Shown: one piece after another, positions 9,142 through 19,470 of the stretch
Position numbering within the stretch: the first letter of the stretch is position 1
How the letters are laid out: every line of letters starts with the position of its first letter
Source of the DNA: Gymnopilus junonius
Lineage: Eukaryota > Basidiomycota > Agaricomycetes > Agaricales > Galerinaceae
NCBI GenBank assembly: GCA_015501075.1
Contig: JADNYJ010000007.1
Span: 186,001 to 250,000, forward strand
DNA: 64,000 nucleotides
Direction: 5' to 3'
Made by a program: the position numbers and the translations under genes
The notes under the pieces: generated by a model
What the model was told of the DNA's origin: nothing
Seen by the model: only the letters and a program-made list of their open reading frames with translations
Database searches by the model: none

Positions 9142-11872
9142 ATGGCAGCCACCTCCGCACGTCCTGTTTCCCAGGTGCTGCCTGATATCGAGGACGAGCA
9201 ACCCACATACCGAAAGCGCGTTCGCAGCCATTATCGGCCTTTCTCGACCCTCTACACAGCACCCCCGTACCTCGACTTTGCCCAGCCCGAGGAGGAGAAG
9301 CCCTCCTCCCGCTTTCTCAAACGCGCCTCGTCGATCTCTGGCTTTCAGGCGTTGCAGACAATGACCTTTGGCATAAACTTCAAGCAAAGGAAAAACTCAC
9401 CATTAACACCTGAAGCGGCCGAAATAGGCACTTCCAATCCAAAGTCTCCAAAGACGAAACCGAAAGCTTATGTCACAACCAAGAGACCTTCCACCGCCAA
9501 TGGTTCCCTACAATCCCTCCCTCGCTTAAAGACAAAACGTTCCATGAATGTCATCATGTCTTCTTCCGATGCCACTGCCTCTTCCGTCTCTCTTGGAACT
9601 GTCACGCCCCCTTCTCGCCCTGTTTTAGCACTACCGCCAAGGCCGGAGGATCCACCCCGGCCCTCCACTGGCAATGGTAAAGCGGTCAAGTTTAAAGAAC
9701 GGCAACGAAACCAGGGTCCTCTTACTCAAAGATCAATATTCACGCCGATGGGACGTTGGCAAGAACGACATAACATGAAATTTCATCCCTACGGGAAGGA
9801 TGCAGTATATATGCAGGCGTATGATCCAGTTTTATTGGAGAGGTGCGTCCTTCCATCCCAACTTTGTCTGTGCTTTCTTACTCAGCCAAAATCTTATACT
9901 TCAGTGATCGCTTTTCGGACCAACTATTCCAACGACTCAGTCATGGGCTTCCTTCTTTTTATGATTACGGAAAAAACCCGCCAGCAACCGTTCTAGATCT
10001 TGGGTGTGGTGAAGGACACTGGGTCCTACACGCCGCCAGTGTGTGGAAGGATTCCGTAATAACAGGACTCGATATGGTGGATGTTACACTTCCCGCTTTA
10101 GAGACAACGGACAATGCCAATTTTGTGCAGGGTAACTTGTGAGTCAAATCTCTTGCTTGTCCCTATACCCCTTTCTAAGCCATTCCCAGTGTCAAGTATC
10201 CCCTGCCCTTCGAGGACAAGTCTTTTGAACTTGTCAGGATGGCTAATCTGACCCTTGCTATCCCCTATTTGCAATGGGTTGCTCTCCTCACGGAAGTGCG
10301 GCGTGTATTAACGGTCAACGGCCGACTAGAAATCATAGACGACCAGATATGTTTCCTTACGTTGAGGAAGCGCCTATCCCAAAGGATGTAATCACACCCC
10401 GGCAGGAATCCAGACGCCGCTCATCCGACCTTGATGACTATTCATCCGACGAAGACTTCGATTCGATACCCTTCAGGGAGAAGAAAGTGGTTCGGGAGAA
10501 AGTGCAACTCTTTACGATGTATCACGTCCATCCTCGTTTGAAGGAAGACCCACTGAAGAACCTCCGCTCTCTGCATCTGAAACTGCTCGCCGAGTACAGA
10601 CCCAATTATTCCGAGGACCTCGATATTATGCACGACCTCCAAGACCCGTCATCACTGACCCTCATTTCATTCAACCTTCGGACGAGATTTGGGAATCGAA
10701 GCGCAAGATATGTCAGGACATCGAAACTCTCTTTCAGTCTATGCTGAAAGATCCGGAAGAGCACCACGAAGTTGCTTTGAAGCCGGACACATTCGTAACG
10801 AGTTTTTTGGGATACGTGTTTGGTAACAACAACGCCAGGGAAAAGGATCATTTTTCGATAAATTTGGCGGAGTGGAATTCGCCACTTGCGCTATCGGATG
10901 AGAATGAAGATGACGTCGAGACCAAGGAGCCAACGTTCGCTCATTTGGTTGATCCAAGCTTCAGCGGGAAGAAGAAGCCATGGATGAATTTTGATTGGGA
11001 GAACGGAAGCTAAAGAAGGCGAAGGGTGTAGTGGACGCGCTGGGACTGACAGAGGCAGAGAGGGCAGAGCTTACCTTGGAGTCGCCCATACCTCCCATAA
11101 TCCAGCCCAAGGCCGCCAAGCAGCTGGGATTGCCGGACTATGCATACACACCATCCAGCAGTCCGGACACGAACGGCACGGCGCCGCTGAAGAACAGGAA
11201 AAATAAGACCCCTTCACCGCCTCTCCTGCACGCTCCGACTCCGCAGAGGATGGTGCCTCCGAGCACGAAGGCGCCGGGATCTTCGGAGTGAGCTTCTCAA
11301 CGCTCACTGCGGCCACCGCCCAAGTCACTGTGGCCCAGCGTCGGGGAATTAAGCCGTTGGGAATGGTGCAATCCCCTGGTTTGCTGATTCGGTCGAAGGA
11401 GGGGGGGTCCGAGTACATGCGTATGGATCCTCTGGAGCTGGAGATGCATGCGTGCAAGTGGATACATACCCTCCTTGGGTGTCGGCAGGCGCTCGGCCAG
11501 TACGTAACCAAGTTTTTGGACGAGAAGGGTGGGCGGCTGGTGGATGACGAAATGTTCGGACATTACATGTCCGAGTACGAAGGGTACTTTTTTTTTCTTC
11601 TTCACCTTGTTTTTTTGTGTTGATACCCTCTGTCATTTTCTAGATTCAGCCGTCAGCGGTTTGGCTGGCCTTCAGGTGTGGGCGAGAAAGACGAGACGGA
11701 GCTGTTGATTGATGTACTGCAACAGTCTCCGATCCAGCCGTGGAACACGTCGCAGTCGCAGTCCGACAAGTCACTCCATGTCAGGTCGATCAGAGTATAT
11801 CATGCCGTTAGGGCAGATGATGGCCCTCTGCAAGAGACACCTCTATTGCAATTTTCCGCATCCTATATATGA
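9142..11872 (+). CDS. SAM-dependent methyltransferase (four apparent 1-base deletions)
   Basis: A class I SAM-dependent methyltransferase preceded by a long low-complexity N-terminus. Exons: 9142-9842, 9905-10138, 10190-11583 and 11644-11872. Motif I is VLDLGCGEGHWVLHAAS, followed by an acidic ITGLDMVDV, the FEDKSFELVRMANLTLAIPY segment and LTEVRRVLTVNGRLEIIDDQ. Substrate is unknown; the pattern fits the large, poorly characterised fungal methyltransferase group. The frame breaks four times: at the TTT at 10352-10354, the CCC at 10645-10647, near 10997-11003 and between about 11205 and 11290. Each break is repaired by one extra base. Exons sum to 2558 nt, and 2562 gives exactly 854 codons. 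The downstream frames remain protein-like (DEIWESKRKICQDIETLFQS, DDEMFGHYMSEYEG), which argues for base-calling losses rather than an old pseudogene. The exact C-terminus is uncertain. Confidence 0.65.
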
Positions 11873-12825
11873 TGGTGCTCATCGCCGTCGTCGCCGCCCA
11901 TGTTCTCCATCGTTCTCTCTTCCTTGCATCAGACTTGCGCATTCTATTTGCTTTATCTTTATCTCATTCGCTCTCGCATTCTGCATCCACACTCTCATTA
12001 CTTGCTTGCTTTCATCATCCGGATCTCCACTCTCTTCTCGCCTCAATGCATATTTCTATCGCATCAATCACACTCTTTGGATTGCTATCTGTTTTTCATT
12101 GTGCTTCTGTAGACCAACCATCCATGCACTCACTATTCCCTCCACTCTATCCTCCTTTTGCAGGGGTTTTCTATTGCTGTTTTATTAACTGCACATACCG
12201 TCCCATTAATCTTACAATCACCCTGGGTTAATAGCACCTCCTTGCTATCTCCTGCTTTATTATTTTACAGTCTACCTGTTGTACAGCGCTGTGTAACAAT
12301 TAATGTACTATGCTGTAAGGGTATATCGAAGAAACAACTACAGCTTCTTCAGTCCGGGTATCAAGACCTGACGTAGATAAAAGAATGACAAAATATCAAA
12401 AGAATGTACTAGTAAAGTGAATGTGTTACAGAGTCTAAGCATCTCTTCGGTCATATTCTCGTTAGTGATTTTAGCTGCTGGCTGGTTAACGGTTCCCCGA
12501 CTTGATTATGGACTTCCTTCCGAGGGCGCGTATATCCTCCAGTACAACTGTCCCCTTAGGTTTAGCAGGTACGGAAGGAGGGTTCGCAGATGGCCTAACT
12601 CCCAATGCCCTCCCAAGAGTGAAAGTACTGTAAGGGTGATATGGCACAGTAAGTGACGATATCCTGCCGATAAAGGGGGGAATGGGCGGAAATTCGTGGA
12701 TAATAGAAGCCAACGTCGAAACACTAGACGTTGTACGCGATGAACGTGCGTGGAGGGAGTAAAAAAAAAAGACAAGCAAAGAAAAGCGATTAGGACACAA
12801 AACTCAAATTATATCAGACACTTAC
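11873..12825. other. Convergent intergenic region, pyrimidine-rich
   Basis: Between the methyltransferase stop and the last clear exon of the first pali-type gene. The plus strand from about 11880 to 12200 is strongly C/T-rich. A GTAAGT-type donor on the minus strand at 12825 means the pali-type gene may have another exon around 12490-12720 that I cannot assign with certainty. Confidence 0.4.
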
Positions 12826-14119
12826 GAGGCTTCTTCAGTTTGGTGACGCCTTTGGAACTGGGTGGCCTGTCTCCAACGTCCACTATTGAGTGCTTGGAAT
12901 GACTAGTAGGTGCAGCAAATGCGGTAGACAGTGGTGTCTGTGGTTCAGTACTAAACCGTGTTGCATTGGTCATGAAACTCTTTTGAACTTCTTGCGTTGA
13001 GGTAGGCGAGGACTCCGAATCCAAGTAAGTGTGATAGCTCCGAGGAGCGTATCCGCTCAGGGTGCTTGCTCGCCTGTGCAATGAATCGACGCTATTGCCC
13101 GATTTCTCGACTAAAATCCAGTCAAGTTGTGACTTCGGTTGGTTGCAGGCAGCTTCGCGTCGTCATCATCTTCCGTTCGAAGTTTGCTTACAGGCTGTTG
13201 GTCTCCAAGTCGTGGGCCAGGTATAGAAGACGCTTCGTATACGTTAGGGCTGCCAAAAATTGCTGCCACACTACGGGCTTCATGTTCCCGTCCACGATGA
13301 TTCAAAATACTGCGCAAGACCTCTACTAGCAATTCCACGTCGATATCAGCATGTTTTCCAACTGGGTCTGGTCCTGATTCAATATCAGGTAATTGTTGTT
13401 CTGGTTCTCCTATGACTTGACCGCAGTGTTGCAAATGAAGGAATTGCTTCGACTGGATGTCATATAGCCACCCTCCCAAAAACAATAGCACAGATCCCCC
13501 AAGGGTGGACCATATACCGCTTCCGAGGGATATATGGTCGCCGGCCACATAGTACTGTTTCGCTTCGACATAAAACCCAATGTCGACTGAAAAGCAGGCT
13601 GCTGCCATCAGAGAGAGAAGAACATTGATTTTAGAAGCCCACTTGGATACCTTGCACAGGAAAGTCTTCTTGTAGTGGCCTACCATGGATAGAGACCGTT
13701 ATAATGACCAAAATGGCCGAAACAAGGTGGAGGGCCAATGCCCGAGCAATTGACGACAGGGCTGCCGGGAAGAGGCCTAGTAACAGGGACGTCAGAACAA
13801 ATCCGATTTTGACAAATTTTAACGAACCAGACTGGTAACCAATTGCTGGATTTGAGCATTTCATGGATTCATCCAATTTCCAACAATAACCAAAAATCCC
13901 AAACGTCATTACTTCGACAAAGCTCTGTGTAGATGGCGAATTGTGTCTAGGAGTATCCATCTCGAAAAGATAGATGCCCTTTATGAATGGGGTTCCAAAG
14001 ATTGGAGGAAGGAGAAAAACGCATGCCACTGCGTTGAATATTATCAATGTTATGTGCGGCTGGCGAGCGGTCCATGCCTGTGCAGTCCTGCCAGACTCGG
14101 GGACGAGTCCCAAGCGCAT
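12826..14119 (-). CDS. Pali-domain (SUR7/PalI-type) membrane protein, frame disrupted
   Basis: A four-helix membrane protein related to fungal SUR7/PalI (Rim9), a family that includes the pH-signalling component PalI. From the ATG at 14119 a helix-like IIFNAVACVFLLPPIFGTPF is followed by the family's FGIFGYCWKL segment (compare FGTLGYCLEL in the second pali gene of this window), then PAIGY. Later helices are FVLTSLLLGLFPAALSSIA, INVLLSLMAAACFSVDIGFY and GIWSTLGGSVLLFLGGWLYD. The reading frame changes near 13640 and again near 13110-13150. The first change might be a 58-nt intron, but that would shorten helix 2. The tail continues to a GTAAGT donor at 12825 and its terminal exon is unresolved. 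It may be a damaged paralogue rather than a working gene. Confidence 0.5.
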
Positions 14120-14125
14120 GAGAAA

Positions 14126-14415
14126 GGGTCCAGAAACGAGAAAGAAAAGAGTGATGCACCGAGAACATTTTCTGGCTATAAGTATCAAGATCCCTTTGCG
14201 TGATAGATTCCTTACCAGCCAGACGATAGAGAACAGATCCCAAGCTATATATCAAGGACAGCCTAGGTTGGAGGGGTCCAGAAACGAGAAATGGTGCAAC
14301 GAGAACATCTGCCAGTTTTTAAGTATCAAGATTCTGTTGCGTGATAAATTTGCCAACAGCCAAACGATAAAACAAATGCAGATCTGAGGTATACATCAAA
14401 GAGGTTGAATATGAG
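14126..14415. repeat. Imperfect tandem duplication, period about 148 bp
   Basis: Two adjacent copies begin with the same ggtccagaaacgagaaa string at 14127 and about 14275. Both contain aagtatcaagat, then ttgcgtgata and a ccaRacgata block in the same order. The second copy has lost about ten bases near its start and carries scattered changes. The first copy lies directly upstream of the pali-type gene start codon at 14119, so the duplication is in its promoter or 5' leader. Confidence 0.7.
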
Positions 14416-14521
14416 AAGCAAGGGCTTTGCCATAGTAACCTGTTCAAAAGAAAATACATCAAACATATGTAGAGTTTAGGACTAAGAAAGACTGTGAGAC
14501 TCGAACGGAACACGAAGAAAC

Positions 14522-14537
14522 AATAAAAAATAAAAAG
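14522..14537 (-). terminator. RNA polymerase III terminator of tRNA-Arg
   Basis: On the minus strand, one base after the tRNA 3' end, runs of five and six T occur (plus-strand A runs at 14532-14536 and 14525-14530), the usual Pol III stop signal. Confidence 0.75.
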
Positions 14538-14617
14538 AACCGACGGCGAGACTCGAACTCGCAACCTTTGCCTATGAGTAATAGGAAAGCAACGCACTAC
14601 CATTGTGCTACGACGGC
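14538..14617 (-). tRNA. tRNA-Arg (anticodon CCU) with 8-nt intron
   Basis: The minus strand folds as a cloverleaf. Acceptor strands are GCCGTCG and CGTCGGT with one U-U mismatch at pair 5-68 and a G-U closing pair. The D arm is GCAC-AATGGTA-GTGC, the anticodon stem TTGCT/GGCAA and the T arm GCGAG-TTCGAGT-CTCGC. The anticodon loop reads TTCCTA, then eight extra bases (TTACTCAT), then A. That places CCT at 34-36 with an intron after position 37, the canonical site. CCU decodes AGG arginine codons. A and B boxes look normal and T runs follow at once. The acceptor mismatch is odd but does not prevent the fold. Confidence 0.82.
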
Positions 14618-14886
14618 AGCTGAAAATTGATGTATGAAAGCTACGTGAGGTGAGACTTGCGTTAGTTGACTCTTAAGTAGGGCTTTGGGTAGGACTAGAA
14701 CTTGACTAGAACTACATTTCATCTTATATCTTATTCTCTAATGCAACGACTAAGCTTTTGTATACTTGCCTTATTTTCTCCCGTTTTTAAAACTTGTTAC
14801 ATCAACGGAGTATAAATAGTAGGCGCTGCACGCGTCGACAGTTCGTATCTTATCTTTTCAGCTTCACCCAGGAGAGCACTCTGAAA

Positions 14887-16670
14887 ATGGACCTTAGACT
14901 ACGTGTTTTCGTGACAGTAGGCCTATTTATTGGATCTTGGGCGCACAAACAGCATGAATTGGACTTTCAACTTCCCCTCGGCCAGGAGAGTCCATTGGAA
15001 GACAAGACATGGCTTGAGAAATACGGCCCCCAAATTGACCAGGCTTTCTCTGGTCCACTTTCTTTCTCTCATCTTCCATATTTCCGATGCTTGGAGAATG
15101 CAGAGGCCGATTTCGACATAGCGATCCTTGGCATGCCCTTTGATACTGCAGTCACCTACAGACCTGGGTACTTGATTTTCAATCGATCTTATAACTGAGG
15201 ACTAAGATAACTGTCTATCTTGACTCAGGGCGCGCTTTGGGCCCTTTGCTATCCGCTCGGGCAGTCGTCGACAGCGTGGTATTCGGGGGTACACCCTCTC
15301 TTGGGGTAATAACCCTTACACCCTTGGTCAGAAGGTTATTGACTGTGGTGATGTAAATGCTTTGAGTCAATCTTTGAAAACAATTAAAGTCCTTCCAAAG
15401 GTCCCTATAAATCCATTTGACAATGCCCTGGCAGTGGATCAAATGCAGGTCGCCTATTCTACGTTGTTGGCCAGAAAGCCTACCCGAGACGAAGAGGTAG
15501 AGCCTGTTACCAGGTTGATTGCAAAGGACGGCAAAGAGCACCCTCGTATCGTCACGTAAGCCTTCTTTTGAAATGCATTTCGCCTAGTGCTAAGAACCAA
15601 ACTCTAGTCTCGGAGGCGATCATACAATTGTACATGTTCTGACTTTCGTCCCTCTAAATTTCCGTTGATTTCTTGTCTCTAGGTGCTACCAATTTTGCGT
15701 TCCTTGCACAAGACATACGGTCCGATCTCAGTAATCCACTTTGATGCTCACCTGGTAAGTTTTTCTTGACTAGAGGTGGATTGATATTACATTTCAGCAG
15801 GACACCTGGGCTGCCTATCCAGGCCAAACCAGTGAACAGTCTCGTATCACGCACGGAACATTTTTCTATATCGCACGGGAGGAAGGGCTACTCGCCAATA
15901 ATAGCATTCATGCGGGCATCCGATGCAAGCTGGGAGTAAGCTTTTTCCTATCTCACTATCGTTCAACAGTGATTTTACCAAAATAGGGCATTGAAGATCT
16001 CGAGAACGACGATTCTGTTGGATTCCAAGTGATTTCAACAGACGATATAGATGATCTAGGAATTCCGACGATCATTAGCAAAATCAGGGAACGCGTCGGC
16101 GACAGTCCTGTGTATCTGAGGTGACTTTCATTCTTACCATCCTCCTAGATAAGCAAGTAACATGTCTCCAAAATAGCCTTGATATTGATGTCATTGGTGA
16201 GAACCTTATCACCCCTTTTGTGCAAGAAGTCTGACTCGAGGCTTTATCTCTTCTCAAAGATCCTGGCTTGGCTCCTGCAAGTAGGTTCATGTTCAATTCG
16301 TGCGCAAAATAAATCCCAATATGCGTGTAGCTGGTACACCAGAAGCTGGTGGATGGACGCCTCGGGAACTCAAGCGAATTATTCGTGGTTTAGCCGGACT
16401 CAATTTCGTGTAAGTTTGAAATGCTTTCCCCTAGTTCGAATGCTAACCAGGTTATCATCTTTCCAGAGGCGCCGACATAGTTGAGGTTGCTCCTGCTTAC
16501 GACAACGGTGAGTTTTTTGCGCATCTGATCCATTACCGTTGATTAACGCCATTCAGCTGAGATAACTGGATTGCTGCCGCTGATTTTGTCCATGATTTTT
16601 GTCTATGCTTTTGACGAAGGAGCCTCCGAAGCAACCAGTCCATCACAAACGCCTGCAGGTTGCACATTAG
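14887..16670 (+). CDS. Agmatinase/ureohydrolase with signal peptide (two apparent 1-base deletions near the 3' end)
   Basis: An arginase/agmatinase-family enzyme, expected to hydrolyse agmatine or a related guanidino compound to urea with a dinuclear manganese centre. It starts MDLRLRVFVTVGLFIGSWAH, a typical secretory signal peptide, so the enzyme should enter the secretory pathway. Metal motifs are LGGDHTIV, HFDAHLDTW and LDIDVIDP, with the family's GTPEAGGWTPRELKRI downstream. There are eleven exons, from 14887-15167 through 16557-16670, including ones of 20, 21 and 22 nt. In the last exon the frame breaks at 16568-16571 (gga/ttg) and in the T run at 16596-16600. Two restored bases give ITGIAAADFVHDFLSMLLT, a stop at 16670 and 416 codons. 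Left unrepaired, the frame runs to 16726. It lies between two pali-type membrane-protein genes. Confidence 0.82.
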
Positions 16671-17065
16671 CGGAAAAGTCTCGTATATTGAAAAAGAGTG
16701 TTGCAGCTGAATGCGACGAACGTTGATGTTATGGAAAACTAATCACTTGTAAAGGTAGATACAGTTTGTGATGAAGAATTGAACTTGTCTCATTGGACGC
16801 TAGGGTGCGCTGAAGGAAGTCGGACCTGAGACATAAATCAGTGATGCAGGACAGGTGTGAACTATGTCACGAGTCCATAGCATCCATTAGAGCAGGTGTA
16901 GAAAACGTATGAATAAGGTGTAATAAAACAAAAACTACAAGTCCTTGATCTTGTACATGATATAAATAATCAAGAGATCGTCAGCAAAACGAAAAAAGCA
17001 GAACAACGTGGTATAAGTAGTCGTAAAGCCATATAGATCGGCACTTGGATTCTCATCCTCAGCTG
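16671..17065. other. Convergent intergenic region
   Basis: The agmatinase (+) and the second pali-type gene (-) end towards each other. The sequence is AT-rich with no recognised gene, as expected for two 3' untranslated regions. Confidence 0.5.
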
Positions 17066-18860
17066 CTACCGCTTGCCCCAGTTGCCAGTGACACCAGAGG
17101 TACTGGGTTCATAACTTGGAGGCGGAGCTTCTTCAGGTATCGTACCTGGTTGTGCTCGAGGACCCCTCACAGGGTTAGTCTGAGGTTGAGGGGAGAAAGC
17201 GTATCCAACATTGGTGTCGATACCCGAAGGGGCTGGTGCGCCGTACTGCACGCCGGAGCGATCGTGATAATCCTGTAATGGAGGTACGGAGCTAGCTCCG
17301 TGACCATTAGGGTGATTGACGTAGTCTTGTTGTAAAGGTGGCACAGAGTTAGCGCCATACCCATCTCCTCCTAGGGTGTATTGGCGCTGGTTTTGTTGGG
17401 GGGGAGGTGGGGATGTAGAATGGTAGTATGGATCATGTGTCGCGGTATAACCAGTAGTAGTGTTGTTGTATGGATCAGCATTGTAAGATGGTTCTGCGTA
17501 GTGTGATTGTGGGGCATAAGGGTCGTACTGTGAGTAGTTCGTGGGCTGCTGCTCGTGATAGGAGGCTGCTGTATGATCTACAAGAAAAGAATGAAAGTTA
17601 GTTTCTGTTATTAAAATAAAGTAGATTCTCCAAAACTTACATGATGTTCCACCTGCCGTATGTCCATATTGCCCTGGGATTGCAAGGAGTTGATTCGAAG
17701 GTGGAGGAGACGTCGTTAAAGGAGTATTGTATGCATGTATCCAGCAGCATGCTGTGGTGGAGAACTGTGTGGGATATTCGCACTGTATGTCGAAGGGGCA
17801 TAACCGCTAGGCTGGCGCTGGGGAGGATACGTGTTTCCAGTCGTTTGCGGAGTCTGTGGTTGTGGGTTGTAGTAATCGTCCACTGCTCGCGTACCAGGAA
17901 CACCTTGCATATATCCAGCATGTTGTCGGGCTGGAAGTGGTGCAGATGCCGGGAGATTAGCATGGTTAGCACCATCGTCGCCGTCGATATAAACTTGGTC
18001 GCCTTCAATGCGGGCAGTAAGTGGTTGGGTCTCAGATCCAAAGACAGGTAAGCCAACTTCCGTTTTCTGTCGAGCTTTGCGATCTGCTTCAGCTTTGACG
18101 GCGTCCAGACGTAGTTGATCGGCTGCATAGTCTTTATTAGGCCCTGGTACCGCTTCCGGGTCCCTCCCCCATAATTTCCACCAGATTTGCCAGGCACTCT
18201 CGGTCGGTTTGATATGCAACATCTACCAAGGGAGTAGAAGCAACCGCTGAAGAACAGAAGTAACCAAGCTGCGAGCGTCAGCCAGACCGCATTTCCGATC
18301 TGTGCACTTCCCACTGCGTTGATCCTGGCCTTTGCGACGAAGAATAGGACGATATCGAATATGAATGCGAACATTGCGACCACAGCTGCGAAACCAGATA
18401 TAAAGGTGCTGCAGCATGCCATCGACATCTCACGGACGTGAGCCATCAGGCCAAAGAACGCCGATATGGCTGCACCTATCAGGGCAATGACATGCAGGAA
18501 CAGTGCATAGGTCAACCATTTAACGGCCACTTGAGGTATTTCAACAGGAAGCTTATTGCCGACCAAGGAATTGATGTCTGATTTAGTTTTAAAGACTTAT
18601 AGGTTGAGGAACATGGAGAACTTTTACGCACCAAGTTCATAACCAATGGAAGGTTTAGAGCATGTCGTGCCGTTAGCAAGTTCGAGACAGTATCCCAACG
18701 TTCCAAATGTGATATTCCCGTTGATATTATCCACCGTTATCGTAGCTTTGAGGAAGAAAACGGATTCGAAATAGGGAACGCAAAAAGACACTACGGCCAG
18801 CAAGACGGTAGCAACCAAAGTGACGAGGAAGCCCGGAGTCGCTGGACGTATGCAACTCAT
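17066..18860 (-). CDS. Pali-domain (PalI/Rim9-type) membrane protein (two apparent 1-base deletions)
   Basis: A fungal SUR7/PalI-domain protein; PalI/Rim9 assists the plasma-membrane ambient-pH sensor upstream of the Rim101/PacC pathway. Exons on the minus strand are 18860-18632, 18577-17641 and 17577-17066. The first helix follows MSCIRPATPGFLVTLVATVL, then GNITFGTLGYCLELANGTTC and a luminal loop. Helices 2-4 are LFLHVIALIGAAISAFFGLM, GFAAVVAMFAFIFDIVLFF and GNAVWLTLAAWLLLFFSGCF. A long disordered cytosolic tail rich in Tyr, Pro and Gln ends VTGNWGKR. The frame breaks at the C5/G5 run at 18166-18170 and near 17736-17742. Restoring one base at each gives 1680 nt (559 residues) and joins GGRDPEAVPGPNKDYAADQL to the membrane part. 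Assignment to PalI itself rather than a paralogue is uncertain. Confidence 0.75.
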
Positions 18861-19470
18861 TGAAAGCGAGGGGATTAGAGAGTGAGTAAAGTGAGTAAAA
18901 TTTCCAGAAACGACCCTTGATAATAAAGATAGAAAAGGAGAAGAAATTGGTGGTCAGTGAGATACCTTAAGGCGACTCAGAGCCTCCAGTGAGAACTGCT
19001 ATAACTTCCAAATCAGGAAAAAACTGCACCGCCTTCTCGTGAGGTCCGACCGATCTGCGCTGTATGTAGTAACGCCGCTGCCGTGCTATCTTTTGCTAAC
19101 CCAGCCATTCAGATTGGTACTATGCTCTCAAATCCTCGAGATACTTACTCTGGCTCTGAATACATAGTACATCCAATTCATAGGCGCAAGGTACTGCTAA
19201 CCCAGACTTCATACGAATGTACTTAAGTAAGCAGCATGAACGTTGACCCGATGACGACCGATGTCTTTGGAAGTTTCTGAGCGCAGTTCTGGTTTTAAGT
19301 AAGGCTGTTTCGGAATGAAAAGCGCATGCACGTCGCAGTTCCGGCAGTGCTGTCGTCTATGCGTCACCTAATCGTCTCAACCGTTTAGTAAAAATTTGAA
19401 CCTATATACAAACCCCCGATGCTCATTGCAAAACACGAGAAACAATTACAGTAACATAGGATTGACTTCT
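18861..19470. other. Intergenic, 5' flank of the second pali-type gene
   Basis: This is upstream of the pali-type gene (-) and downstream of the GH7 relic (-). Short direct repeats of gtgagtaaa occur near 18881-18899. No gene is recognised. Confidence 0.45.
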
